DNA of 64,000 nt from Platanthera guangdongensis (taxonomy: Eukaryota > Streptophyta > Magnoliopsida > Asparagales > Orchidaceae), in the NCBI GenBank assembly GCA_039583875.1, contig CM077151.1, forward strand, positions 105,418,609-105,482,608, given 5' to 3'. A program made the position numbers and the translations under genes. Below, piece by piece: positions 30,055-41,944 of this stretch (the first letter of the stretch is position 1; each line of letters starts with the position of its first letter). A model generated the notes under the pieces. That model worked only from the letters and a program-made list of their open reading frames with translations. It searched no databases and was not told where the DNA came from.

Positions 30055-30454
30055 TGATGACCTGCAGGAAAAACACAGAGAAAAACGACGATCAAGAGCA
30101 AAGGAACTGAAAGCGTGGGACGGAGGTCGAAGAAAACCTAGATATAAGATTTTCAGAATATGAATCGACAAACTCCGTTTCACGAAAAGGAAAAATTCTT
30201 CGAACTGAGATCGACGAAATAAATTATAGATAGATAATTCGTCGATCTCATCCAGAAGAATCGAACACAGTTCGTCGAACTCCATTCGACGAAATGTCTT
30301 CTGAAGCAAAGTTCGTCGATCTCCGGTCGACGAAAATTATTTCCACACACAGAGAATTCGTCGATCTCCGGTCGACGAGAATCTCTCAAACTTTCCCTAA
30401 TTCATCGCACTCCGTTCGACGAACTCTGGAAAATTCGTCGAATGCAGACAGAAA
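30055..30454 (-). promoter_or_regulatory. Element C internal promoter-like region with TTCGTCGA inverted repeats
   Basis: Between pol and the extra ORF. From 30450 to about 30170 there are pairs such as TTCGTCGATCTCCGG and TCGACGAA forming 8-bp-stem palindromes. Near 30116-30150 the stretch contains GGGACGGA and GAAGAAAACCTAG, both also present at about 26231-26256 in the LTR (and 36945-36972), followed here by a TATA-like TTATAT on the - strand (30141-30150). This is direct homology between the LTR core and the internal region. Confidence 0.65.
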
Positions 30455-33400
30455 CTAGGTTAACTGTTCTTCATTAATCATTCCCAGTTGATTTATAAAG
30501 AACATATGAGTTTTCTCATCCAATGGCTTGGTGAAAATGTCTGCTCTTTGTAGATCAGTAGGAATATGGATCAAGTTAATTTTCTTTTTGTCCACATTAT
30601 CTCTAATGAAATGATGTCTTATTTCAATATGCTTAGTCCTAGAATGGTGAGCTGGATTCTGTGCTATAGCAATAACACTAGTATTATCACAAAATAGTGT
30701 TGAATTATTTAAGTTGACACCATAGTCTAAGAGTTGGTTTTGTATCCATAACATTTGTAAACAGCAACTGCCAGCAGCCATATATTCTGCTTCAGCAGTT
30801 GATGTGGACACAGATGTCTGCTTTTTACAAAACCAGGAGACAAGTCTCATACCAAGGAATTGGCATGTTCCAGAGGTACTTTTCCTATCCACTCTACATC
30901 CAGCATAGTCAGCATCTGAGTATCCAGTTAACTCAAAATCTGACTCTACAGGATACCAGAGTCCTAGACTAGGGCAACTCTTTATATATCTCAAAATTCT
31001 TTTTAAGAAAATAAGGTGAGATTCTTTAGGGTTCACTTGGAACCTAGCACAAAGGTATGTGGCAAACATTATGTCAGGTCTGCTAGCTGTTAGGTATAAT
31101 AGGGATCCAACAATTGCCCTATAATTTTTCTGATCCACGGGTTTTCCTGCTGCATCAGAATCCACAACAGCATTTGTAGCCATAGGGGTTTTCATCCCTG
31201 AAGCATCACTCATCCCAAACTTTTTTATAAGCTCTTTAGCATACTTAGCTTGGGAGAGGAAGATACCATCTGGGAGCTGCTTCACTTGGAGACCAAGGAA
31301 GTAGGAAAGCTCACCCATGCTACTCATCTCAAATTTAGAATGTATGAGGTCAGCAAACCTCTTGCACAATTTGGGATCGGTAGACCCAAAAATAATGTCA
31401 TTCACATATATTTGTACTAACAATATTTGGTCCTTATGATGTGTAGTGAAAAGTGTTTTATCTATGGTTCCTCTTATAAATTTATGCTCTAAAAGAAAGC
31501 TTGATAGGGTCTCATACCAAGCTCTTGGAGCTTGCTTTAAACCATAGAGAGCTTTATGCAATTTAAAAACAAAAGAGGGTTGAGTTGGAGAGATAAAACC
31601 TGGAGGTTGTTCTACATAAACCTCTTCTTGAAGTACTCCATTCAGAAATGCACTTTTGACATCCATTTGGTAGACCTTGAATCTCTTGTGAGCTGCATAG
31701 GTAAGGAATATTCTTATGGCCTCTAACCTTGCAATAGGGGCAAAGGTTTGGTCATAGTCTATTTCTTCCTCTTGTCTGTAGCCTTGAGCAACAAGCCTAG
31801 CCTTGTTCCTCACTATGTTGCCTTGAGCATCCAACTTGTTCCTGTAGACCCATTTGGTTCCAATAACTGGGTAGTTATGGGGTCTTGGAACCAAATCTCA
31901 AACTCTACATCTCTCAAACTGATTTAGTTCCTCTTGCATTGCAATGATCTAGTGGGGATCTTGCTCAGCTTCATGGATGGTGAGAGGTTCAATTTGAGAG
32001 AGAAAACAGGCATGCATCAAGTCTTGGTTGAGTTGATGCCTTGTTTGTACACCTGCTGAAATGTCTCCAATCACTTGAGATCTGGGGTGATCTCTAAGTG
32101 TGACAAGATCAGTTGGTGGAGTTGGTTGGACAACAGCTTCTGTATTTAATTCCTCTTGGGGAATGGTACTAGCTGTTGAGGGAAGTTCAGCCACTTCCTC
32201 TTGAATTTCTTCTTCACTTTCTTCAGCAACCTGTGGAGTAGGATGGTTTGATACCTCTTGGGTAAGGTTTAGTCCATCCATACACTCACACAGTTGAGGT
32301 ACCTGCAATAAGCTATTGGTAGAAATCACTTTCTCCTTATATGATATGTTAGCTTCATCAAAAGATACATGCACAGATTCTTCAATTTTAAGAGTAGATT
32401 TGTTATACACCCTATAAGCTTTACTGATCATGGAGTATCCCAGAAACACTCCTTCATCAGCTTTAGCTTGAAATTTTTCTATGTATTTCTTGTCATTATT
32501 GTGAATGTAACAAATGCAACCAAAAATTTTAAAATAATCAACTTTAGGTTTCTTCCCTTTAAGTAATTCATAGGGAGTCTTACCCTTCAGCTTATGTATC
32601 AAACTTCTATTCAACACATAGTTGGAGGTGTTCAATGCCTCTACCCAAAAGGATAGAGGAAGGTGAGCATCTGACAACAATGTAGTAGTAGATTCAATAA
32701 GGGTTCTATTTTTCCTTTCAGCTACCCTATTTTGTTGAGGAGTTCTAAGAGCTGAGAAAGTGTGCCTGATCCCTTCACTCTGACAGAACTCTTGCATAAG
32801 AAGAGAATCAAACTTTGTCCCATGATCACTTCTAATCAGGACAATGTGAGTATTGAACTCACTCTGTATGCATTTGAGAAACTCTGTCAAACACTTAAAG
32901 TTATCAGACTTCTTCCTCAAAAAGAACACTCATGTGAATCTAGAGAAGTCATCTACAACTACTAAAGTATAAGATTTCCCTCCTAAGCTTTGTACTGTAA
33001 TGGGTCCAAAGAGATCCATGTGTAACAGATACAAAATCCTAGGTGAATCACTCTTATTAAGTGACTTGAAGATATTTTTGGTTTGCTTGCCTAATTGACA
33101 AGCCCTGCAAAGTCCTTCCTTCTTGTAGGGGCTAGAATGTAGTCCTCTAACAAGATTGTCCTTGGATAGCCTAGCAATGGTTCTAAGGTTTATATGTCCT
33201 AATCTTTTATGTCATAGTTTATTAGGTCTACAAATGGAATTGAACAAGCATATATCTACCTTAGTTGAAAGAAAATCTACAAGATAAATGTTACCTTTCC
33301 TTTTACCTGTCAACACAGTTGTGTTGTCCTCTAATTTGATTTTGCATGAGGATTTGTTGAAAGTCACTTGGTAGCCTTCATCACACAGTTGACTGATGCT

Positions 33401-33640
33401 GATTAAGTTGTGCTTCAGTCCTTCCACATAAGCTACTTCCTTGAATGTGACTGAGCCAATCTGGACTGCACCAAATCCTTTTGTTAGTCCAAAGTTTGAA
33501 TCACCAAATATTACTTTGGGTCCAAGTTTGGCTTTGAAGGATGTGAAATTCTCCTTGTTTCCTGTCATGTGCTTTGAGCACCCACTATCCATATACCATT
33601 GCTGGTTTGATGTTGGATAGGTCTTCACCTGTACCTGCAA
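30455..33640 (-). pseudogene. pol: Element C pol: protease, integrase, RT, RNase H with Trp-to-stop changes
   Basis: One reading phase throughout (33640 to 30455), cut by stops at 33212, 32930, 31949 and 31895. At each the context expects Trp (for example stop-HKR for WHKR and RFT-stop-VFFL for RFTWVFFL), so TGG became TGA or TAG. Protease motif YMDSGCSKHMTG is near residues 16-27. Integrase has RSDHGTKF and ERKNRTLIE; reverse transcriptase has [11 protein letters not shown] and an altered catalytic box, YVNDIIFGS, in which the first Asp is replaced by Asn. RNase H has GYSDADYAG and [10 protein letters not shown]. The lost Asp alone should inactivate reverse transcription. No ATG precedes the protease; gag ends at 33654 in another phase. 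Confidence 0.88.
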
Positions 33641-33653
33641 GGAACAACAAAAT

Positions 33654-35777
33654 TCAATTGTTCTTGACCCAGGTTACCTTGGGTCCTTTGTTTGCTTGGA
33701 AAGAAAAACTAGATATAACTGATAAGGCAGGTTGTGATTTATACCCTAAGGGGTGATATCTCCTAGGTGGAATTACCCAATCAGCTACTGTATTAAATGT
33801 CTTATTAATTGGCTTAAGATTTCTATAAAAGAAATGATTTGAGTTTGATCTTTCTGGGTTCGACGAATTGTTGTAAGTTCGTCGACCAGAGTTCAACGAA
33901 TAGGGCTGAGATCGTCGATCTCTGCTCAGAGAATGACAATAGTCATTGTCTGCGCCCCAAGTTCGTCGACCTTTGCTCGACGAACCATACACAGTTCGTT
34001 GATCGCAGTTAGACGAATTATTATATCTAAAGTTTGCGTTCAGCGTTCGTCGATCTGGGTTTGACGAACTGGCTATATTTCGTCGATCTCTGTTCGACAA
34101 ATGCTGCTGAACTTTGTTTTTATTTGCTGTTTTCAGATTTTTGTTTCTCTTGTCTATGGGTCTAGGATTGTTTTCTGACATTGGTTTGTCTATTAACTTT
34201 TCTTTTCTCTTTGCAGATATAAACTTGATTGAGGTTGAAAGAATATTTTTCTTAACTATGGGGGGTAAGCTTGATGAAGCACCCAAGCCCAGCTTTCCAT
34301 TTAATCTGGCATTCGCTGTGCTTGTGATGTCCATCAGCTTGAGGATTCTCCCATTGAGAGATTGCTCAAGTTGCTTGGCCTCACATAATTCAGATTTTAG
34401 TTTAATTATTTGCTCATTAGCTAAGGTTAATTGGTTTGTTAGCTTTTTGTTTTCTGAATTAACTGATTCTAGACTTCCTAATCTCTCTCTAAGAGTTTTT
34501 ATTTATTTATCTGAGTTGATTAAGTCTAGGCACATAGATTTGAATTCAGGTTTAAATAAATCAGAACTAAAGTCAAAGCTAGAAATAACCTGATCTGCCT
34601 CTGAGTCTGAGGCAGCTTCATCTTCAGAATCTTCTTCTGATCCAAAATTACTCCTGAAGGCATCAATTGCCATAAGGCACACCTCCTTGGATCTGGCTTC
34701 TTCCTCTTCTTCACTTGAACTGGAGGAAGATGTTTCTTCTTCTATGTCACTCCAAGTCTCAACAATAAATCCCTTGTCCTTCTTTTTATATTTGCTGGAA
34801 GTGGGTCTGCTGCTATGTCTTCTCCTGGAGTCCTTTTCTCTGCTCTTGTCATTCTTCTGGTTTTCTGGACATTCTGAAATGTAGTGTCCAGGTTTTTTGC
34901 ACCCAAAGCACACAACCTCCTTGGTTGGTGTCTTGTCATACTTGGGCTTATCATCCTGTCTGGATGATTTCCTTCTGAAATCCTTCCTTGCCATCTTGTA
35001 AAACCTTTTGGCAAAGAGGCTCATGAGCTCTTCATTTGAAGTTGATGTCTCACTTTCTTCAGATGCTTTGAAGGCTATGCTGTGCTCCTTTCTAACTGGA
35101 GTTGTTACCTTCTGTTCTGCTGCTTCTCTGGATTTTATCAGCTGCTCATAGGACTTCAATTTGCCTAGTAGAGACTCAGTTGAGATCTCATTGAGGCTTC
35201 TGGCTTCTTTGATTGGCCAGATTCTGGAATCCCAAGAGCTAAGGAAGCACATCAGAATCTTATCATTAACCTCTGTCAAGGTGATGTCCTTATCCAGGGT
35301 TTTGAGCTCATTGATGATTGTGCTCAACCTGTTGTATATTTCTGCCACTGATTCATTATCATCCTTTTTAAAGTTCTCATACAGGGATATGCGATTGGAT
35401 CTTCTGTCCTTTCTTTCATCTGTAGAGCCAGCTATCATTTGGTTGAGGGAGTCCCAAATGGCCTTGGCTGAGGTGCACTCAACCACCTTCTGGAATATGT
35501 CATCTGACATAGTCTGGGCTAAGATATTCATTGCCTTAGCATCAGCCATCTTGGCTTTCTTGTATGCTTCATTGTTCTCTGGAGGAGGAACTGCAGTCAT
35601 GTTTGTTGAAGTGTTTGTAGAAGTTGTAGGTGCTGGTGGTACACCTGTCAAAATAACAGAAAAGATATCCTCATCAATAGAGTTCATGTATAATCTGATT
35701 CTTGCCTTCCAGATGGCAAACTTGTTAAGATTGCACACTGGAGGTCTGATGCTTGCATAGTCTTTGTTTTGGGCCAT
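33654..35777 (-). pseudogene. gag: Element C gag, one internal stop
   Basis: ATG at 35777 (MAQNKDYASIRPP). Copia capsid motifs KFAIWKARIRLYMNS, AKAIWDSLNQ and RRSNRISLYENF precede a CCHC knuckle, CFGCKKPGHYISEC. TAA at 34503-34505 interrupts it; the frame then continues in the same phase with a heptad-rich helix and a peptide-repeat tail rich in D-R-R-[ST] and S-S-N. That tail is encoded by TTCGTCGA-type inverted repeats (33855-34100), the same motif as in the LTR. It ends TGA at 33654, 13 bases before the pol frame, in a different phase. Capsid role as in A. Confidence 0.85.
33855..34100. repeat. TTCGTCGA inverted repeats embedded in element C gag
   Basis: Repeated pairs such as GTTCGTCGACC ... 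TCGACGAACC with 6-8 base loops lie within the gag 3' coding region, about 210-460 bp upstream of the pol frame. They encode the D-R-R repeat tail of Gag on the - strand. Confidence 0.8.
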
Positions 35778-35888
35778 GTCTGTGAAGAAATAAATCTAAT
35801 AACAAAAGTAAACAAGCAGATCTAACAAGAGGGATCTTTAGGTTCAGGTGTTAGCCTGTGCAACCACTAAGGTGTGGTATTTTAACCA

Positions 35889-35906
35889 TCCTCGCTCTGA
35901 TACCAA
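35889..35906 (-). other. Element C primer-binding site (tRNA-iMet)
   Basis: - strand TTGGTATCAGAGCGAGGA next to the 5' LTR, the standard plant initiator-Met complement. Confidence 0.92.
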
Positions 35907-35907
35907 T

Positions 35908-37793
35908 TGAAAGTGCAGGTTAGATCTGATATACTCTAGAGGGGGGTGAATAGAGTATGGTGCTCACTAAAAACCTTTTTACAACTTTTGTTGTATTCCT
36001 AAGTGAACAAGGAAGCAAATAAAAACAACAACTATCTAAACAGAGAACAACACAGAACAATCACAGAGCACAGCCAGAAAACAAAAGAAAAGAGCAACCA
36101 GACGACACAAGAATTTTATAGTGGTTCCCCAACCTGGGTACATCCACTCTCCTACCACCCTGGTAGGAATCCACTCAGGTTTTTGATCAGGTGCCTGACA
36201 CCAATGAGCTTTTGCTCAGGTGCTCAAAAACCAAACCTCAAGTCTTTTGTAAGGAGACTTGCAACCAGAATAATTTTGAAGGGATTTAAAACCCTGTACA
36301 GGAATTGTAAAGAAGGTGATAGTGTCTTCTCTGTCAACAATCAAAGAGAAGACTTGTGGATTGATTGGAGCAGATCTTGCTCCCCCAGAGATCTTGAATT
36401 GGTCAGGAAAGCTGGAGCACTGCTTCAGGGTGATAGGTCTTCAATGACCTAGAATGCCTGGACCAGAAATGCTTCAGGAACTTCTTTTGACAGATAAAGT
36501 TGTGTTGTCCTTTGAATTTGTCCTGAGAATAGAGAGAAGAAGACTCTTGATTGAATTTGATTGTTCTTCTTCTTCTTCTTGAAAATGTTCTCTGGTCAAG
36601 GCTGATTGCAGTCAAGAACTTTTGATTTGAGATTTATTGTTCTTCTCTGCAACCTCAGAGCGTCTGATTGATTGTGTATTGCTTGTTGTACTGTGTATCT
36701 GTTTTTCTTTCACTGCTTGATTCTTTTCTTTCTTACTGTATGTCTTTTTCTGATTGAGGAACATTCAAACTTTTGAATGTCGAGCAGTAATTGCAGTCGG
36801 CTTTGGAAAGAAGCGACAATCAATAATTTCCCTAACTGTCCCATGGAAAAATGGCATGTAATCGTCCATAGTCAATGTGCGTTCTAACGGTAACATTTCG
36901 AGAAGATCTGGCATTAAATGTTCAGGAATCATCTCCAAGAAACGGGACGGGAAACTTGAAGAAAACCTAGTATGGATTCGTCGAACGAAGAACACAATTC
37001 GTCGAGCTGCACTTGTGTTCGTCGAGCTAAACTTGAGTTCGTCGAGCTGAGCTTGAGATCGTCGACCAGAAAATCTTCATTCGTCAAACAGACAGTCTTC
37101 ATTCGTCGAGCTAAGAATTGAATTCGTCGAGCTGAGAAAAGTTCTGGAATTGGGCAAAATATTCTGCATCTGCTGAAATGATGTGTCGACATAAGTTGGT
37201 GTCGACAGATTGATCTTGGTGTCGACACAAAACCTCTGGTGTCGAACATAAGCTGGTGTCGACACAAATCGCCTGGTATCGACACAAACCCTAAGTGTCG
37301 ACACAAATTCTCTGAGTCCAGAAATCGTCGAGTAGAGTACATCATTCATCGACCTGAGAAGCTGACTTAGTCGACCTGAGAAGCTGTGAACTTGAGGTCC
37401 AAGTTCGTCGAGCTTAGAAACCAATTCGTCGACTAAAGCTTGAAGCTGAACTTAGAAAGATTTGAGGTTCTCCTGACTTTGCCTTGATGTAGAAACTGAA
37501 TCTTCGTCGAACAGAGAACACAGATCGTCGAGCTCAGCACTAAGAATTATCTCACGATCGTCGAGCGCAGAACTCCTTTCGTCGAGCTGAGTTCGACGAA
37601 CGTCGAACTCACTTTACTTAGTCTTGAAAACTTGTGAGTCTGGAGTCTCTGATGGTCTTGTTGAAAGCTGGTCCATCTGGAGTTGAGCCTAAGGACTTGA
37701 CCTAGACTCTATGACACAAATTGACCCGGGTTATACATGATGGGTCACATCCTAAGTTAGTGAACCTAGCCCAAATCAACTAGGGATCCAACA
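35908..37793 (-). repeat. Element C 5' LTR (right on + strand)
   Basis: 1,886 bp, TGAAAGTGCAGG...GATCCAACA, with arrays at 36977-37608. Differences from the left LTR are scattered substitutions and one-base indels, more than I see between the A LTRs. Confidence 0.93.
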
Positions 37794-37798
37794 AATAC
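37794..37798. repeat. Target-site duplication of element C, right copy (AATAC)
   Basis: Matches 25191-25195 and resumes element D's tandem repeat in register. Confidence 0.93.
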
Positions 37799-38664
37799 CA
37801 TCGAGTGACTTCCAGCCCTGCCAACTAGGTGAGAGCCTGACAGCGGGATCTGCTCGAGGCCAAGGATGACACCGAGTGACTTCCAGCCCTGCCAGCTAGG
37901 TGAGAGCCTGGCAGCGGGATCTGCTCAGGGTCCACTATCGAAACCATTGAGTGACTTCCAGCCCTACCAGCTAGGTGAGAGCTTGACAGCGGGATCTGCT
38001 CAAGGCCAAGGATGACACCGAGTGACTTCCAGCCCTGCCAGCTAGGTGAGAGCCTGGCAGAGGGATCTGCTCGGGGTCCACTATCAATACCATCGAGTGA
38101 CTTCCAGCCCTGCCAGCTAGGTGAGAGCCTGACAGCGGGATCTGCTCGAGGCCAAGGATGACATCGAGTGACTTCCAGCCCTACCAGCTAGGTGAGAGCC
38201 TGGCAGCGGGATCTGCTCGGTGTCCACTATCGATACCATCGAGTGACTTCCAGCCCTGCCAGCTAGGTGAGAGCCTGACAACGGGATCTGCTTGAGGCCA
38301 AGGATGACACCGAGTGACTTCCAGCCCTGCCAACTAGGTGAGAGCCTGACAGCGGGATCTGCTCGGGGTCCACTATCAATACCATCGAGTGACTTCCAGC
38401 CCTGCCAGCTAGGTGAGAGCCTGACAGCGGGATCTGCTCGAGGCCAAGGATGACACCGAGTGACTTCCAGCCCTGACAGCTAGGTGAGAGCCTGGTAGCG
38501 GGATCTGCTCGAGATCCACTATCAATACCATCGAGTGACTTCCAGCCCTGCCAGCTAGGTGAGAGCCTGACAGCGGGATCTGCTCGAGGCCAAGGATGAC
38601 ACCGTGTGACTTCCAGCCCTACCAGCTAGGTGAGAGCCTGGCAGCGGGATCTGCTCGGGGTCCA
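37799..38664. repeat. Dimeric 146-bp tandem repeat of element D, right block
   Basis: GAGTGACTTCC-like starts at 37803, 37874, 37949, 38020, 38095, 38166, 38241, 38312, 38387, 38458, 38533 and 38604, again alternating 71 and 75 bp. Together with the left block this makes 20 monomers, or ten dimers. The array ends at about 38664 beside the integrase 3' flank. Confidence 0.95.
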
Positions 38665-38821
38665 AATTCATCTCATTCCTCCATGCAGACTCACAGCGAT
38701 AATGTTGGCATATTAACAAAGTTTTTATTGAAAATCAAGGCACAACTTACAAGCTTCAAGGAAAAAAACGTTTTAAGTCGTCACCACTCCAGGTGAGACT
38801 TAGGGTCTCGCCCTCCACATT

Positions 38822-39840
38822 CTAGAGTCGATAACCTCCCGACTTCAAAGTCTCCTTTACAATAAACGGTCCTTCCCAGCTGGGGTTGAGCTTCCCCACG
38901 GACGCCGACCTCCCTGCTGCGTCCACCTTCTTTAGCACCAAGTCCCCTTCCACAAACTGTTTGACTCTAACATGCTTGTCAAAGTACTTGTCCATTCTTC
39001 TTTTCACCTCTTCCTGTCGGATGGTGGAAAGGTCCCTCAGCTCTTCCATCATGTCAAGGGAGAGCCTCAACTCTTCCTCGTTCTCGGCCTGCCATTCTTC
39101 CCTACCTCCCTTGGCCGCAATAACTCGAGGTGTTCGGACTTCAAACTCCACGGGGAGCACTGCCTCGCACCCATGAGAGAGCTTGAAGGGGGTCTCTCCA
39201 GTAGTTGTGTTAGGGGTGGTCCTCAAGGCCCAGAGGACCGCGGGAAGCTGCTCTACCCAGCTTCCCTTCAAATTCTCCACTTTCTTCTTGAGGAGGTTGA
39301 TGATGATTTTGTTCGCGGACTCCACCTGCCCGTTGCTCCTGGGATGATGGACCGAGGTGAACCTGAGGTCGATCCCGAGCTGCCCGCAGAAACTGGTAAA
39401 CTCTGCACTAGCGAACTGAGGCTCATTGTCCGTGATGATGGCCTGGGGAAGCCCGTGGCGACAGATGATCTCCCCCCAGACGAAGTTCCTAATAACTTGG
39501 AAGATCACCTTGGCCAGCGCCTTCACTTCTAACCACTTGGAGAAGTAATCAATCATGACTAGGAGGAACCTTCTCTGCCCACTGGCCTAGGGGAATGGCA
39601 CAACCAAATCCATTCCCCAAATGGCGAAGGGCCAGGGGGCCGTGATACTTTTGAGTCGCTGGGCCGGCTGTAGCTGGAGGGGGGCAAACAGCTGGCATTT
39701 ATGACACCTTCTTGCGAACTCCGTTGCATCCTTGCCCAGGATGGGCCAGAAGTATCCTTGTCTTACTATCCTTTCCTCCAAGGTGCGACTCCCGGAGTGA
39801 CTCCCACATTCCCCGGAGTGGACCTCTTCTAAGATCGTTT
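38822..39840 (-). pseudogene. int: Element D integrase, main part
   Basis: Read on the - strand from element F's right-hand partner sequence: the HHCC finger (HSGECGSHSGSRT...CHKCQ) comes first, then a gap in frame near 39590, then IDYFSKWLEVKAL (first Asp), IITDNEPQF (second Asp) and HHPRSNGQVESANK (Glu), and a C-terminal part with KVDAAGRS and GPFIVKETLKSGGYRL. The frame holds from 39556 to the end at 38822. Element F interrupts the N-terminal region between 39840 and 48022. Stops and a shift upstream mean it is dead. Lineage fits Tat. Confidence 0.85.
39836..39840. repeat. Target-site duplication of element F, left copy (CGTTT)
   Basis: CGTTT precedes TGTTGGG at 39841 and follows the CA end at 48022-48026. 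Confidence 0.93.
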
Positions 39841-40380
39841 TGTTGGGTTTCTCTATGAGGATGGCACAATGCTTGTGCGCGCAGCGGAAGAATAAAAAAA
39901 CATCAAGAAAACCCAAAAGAGATGGGATCGGGCCATGATAGTTGAATCAAGAAGTTAACAAACAACTAGACAAAAATTACCTCGGTGGCGTTGAGTCACA
40001 ACTCAACGGAGATGCTCCAAACTTCGTCTTCTTGCTAGTGGCGAGTTCTACGTGGAATAATGTCCACGTCTCTGCAGAAATCCACATGAGCGGGAGAACA
40101 CCGAACTTTCCGTCGCACGGAAAATCGGGAAGGAGAAAGACTACACCTTGCTCTTCCACGGACTGCTAGGTCCGCGCCAGGAAGAACAACACTAGCGACG
40201 ATCGCCAGAGAGAAGGAGGTCGACGGAGCGAACACGGCGGCGGCGGAACACTTCCGTCGGCGGCGGGATTCGGGATCGGCGGATCGAGCGGAACGGCGGA
40301 ACGCTCCCGTCGCGGGTTTCTATCAGCCGATCGAGTAATCGAATGATATGATCGCCTATCTTCCCAAAACACTAAGTATT

Positions 40381-40389
40381 CTATTTATA
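40381..40389 (-). promoter_or_regulatory. Element F LTR TATA box
   Basis: TATAAATAG on the - strand; same at 47425-47433 in the other LTR. The motif array lies immediately upstream, as in A, B and C. Confidence 0.72.
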
Positions 40390-40460
40390 CCTAAAGTATA
40401 AAATAGACTTAGGAGTGTCGCTATCCACAGACCACCCAAGAATAAGGGTTCCAGAATCGG

Positions 40461-40756
40461 CGAGAATCACCAGCCGATCGGTGAGAATCGATCGTCGAGA
40501 ATCACTGAGGATCGGCGAGTATCGGCTAGGATCGGCGAGAACCAGTCAGCGAGAATCGGTCGGCGAGAATCACCAGCAGATTCGGCGAGAATCAATCGGC
40601 GAGAATGCCCGATGATTCACGTTGAATCGTAGGTTGACGATTCTCGTCGATCGTCGAGAATCACCGACGATACACGTCGAACAGGGTCGACGATTCTCGT
40701 CGATCGGAGAGAATCAGAGTACACTACTCGACGATTCTCGTCGATCGGTGAGAATC
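40461..40756. repeat. TCGGCGAGAATC / GATTCTCGTCGA motif array in element F LTR
   Basis: About 15 copies of a degenerate GATCGGCGAGAATC word in direct and inverted orientation, including perfect inverted pairs such as GATTCTCGTCGATCG next to CGAGAATC. The right LTR has the same at 47498-47803. Variation is mainly at CG. Confidence 0.82.
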
Positions 40757-40977
40757 CGAGCACCAATCCACCAAGGCAACACTTTGCCCAACCCGACTCT
40801 CCTTTAAGGCAACACTTTGCCCACAACCCCATTCAGGTCGGTGATTGGTAACCTTTACCAACACAGTCAATCATCCAACTTCTCCACATCTCTTATGTGC
40901 GACCCTGCAGGCTTATATCGCGTTGGCAGTGAGATTACATGTTTGACCACTTCCAGATCACAATGGTAACTCCAACA

Positions 40978-41944
40978 GACTCCCACTTGATCTTGAAAGT
41001 ATCAAACCAAAAACCTCACAAACAATGAGCGGCATCTAGCAATGCATCATTGCTCACCAAGCAATAAGAGTTTATAACTCATAAGCCTTTATGACCAATG
41101 TATCAGCGTTGTCTTTGTCCCTTTGTCCCTTACATCCTTAAAGAACTAGAGGCATGGACCGTGTCACCCTCGTAATAGCTCAATCCAAGTTTCTTGATCC
41201 AGGACGGACTTCCAGAGAATGGTGAGTCCAATATCACATATTGACTCAACCAAGCATGGCCATGCATTTCTCAGTCCAGTTCCATCAAGGGGCCCATGGA
41301 TGCAACTCCTGTCATACAGAAGGACAAATCCCATATCTGCTCACACACAAACACCCAAATGATTCGTAACATGCCCAACAACCACCCTTATCATCAACCT
41401 TTCTCAAGGAAGACTTTAAATGGCATCAAAGCACGCTCTTCCTCACTTGATGAATGATGTGACTTCAGGTCAAAGGACCACAACACCATTGTCAATTGAG
41501 ACCTACTCGTGACACGATTTGATGACAATCCACAGAGTAGTCTCAGGTTGGGTCTGTCCAGTACAACTTGTTCACTAACAAGTACCCACGTGATGACTTG
41601 ATATCACAATATCATGACCTGTGAGAACCGGTCATCAGTCAACGCACGTGCTAGTCTTCATGTACCATCATCACCCTTAGCTTCTATGATGATACTCGAC
41701 CAGGGACCTTTAAGAATGAAGCTTCAAATAAATCACAGGCTCTCACATTCAAGTCATGTACTTGATGTCCCATGGAAGCAAACATTCTAAGGGTATCTAT
41801 TATGTTAACATTTAACTATCATATAGAAAAATTCATAATAAAAGAACTTGCCATTAATTGTAAAAGAAAAACTAGGTACACAGTTCATCATATGAACAAA
41901 TAGCCAACAAAATACTGGTTTACATGCAATCCACAAGATTCTCA
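40978..41944 (-). other. Element F polypurine tract and 3' noncoding region
   Basis: - strand CAAGATCAAGTGGGAGTC abuts the 3' LTR (40978-40995). The remaining ~950 bases up to the pol stop at 41945 hold no ORF or repeat that I can see. Confidence 0.7.

Larger units (their letters stand above)
25196..37793 (-). mobile_element. Element C: divergent Sirevirus-like Ty1/copia element, disabled
   Basis: LTRs 25196-27077 and 35908-37793, duplications AATAC, primer site 35889-35906, gag 35777-33654, pol 33640-30455, internal motif array, extra ORF 30054-27262, polypurine tract at 27078. The gene order equals A and B, but proteins and LTRs differ widely. The LTR keeps two short blocks shared with A/B (near 25216-25246 and 25400-25435). 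Four pol stops replace Trp codons and the extra ORF has frameshifts, so it is not autonomous. Confidence 0.93.
39841..40977 (-). repeat. Element F 3' LTR (left on + strand)
   Basis: TGTTGGGTTTCTC...ACTCCAACA, 1,137 bp, matching 46885-48021. On the - strand: U3 with a motif array (40756-40461), TATAAATAG (40389-40381), then R/U5. Confidence 0.95.
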
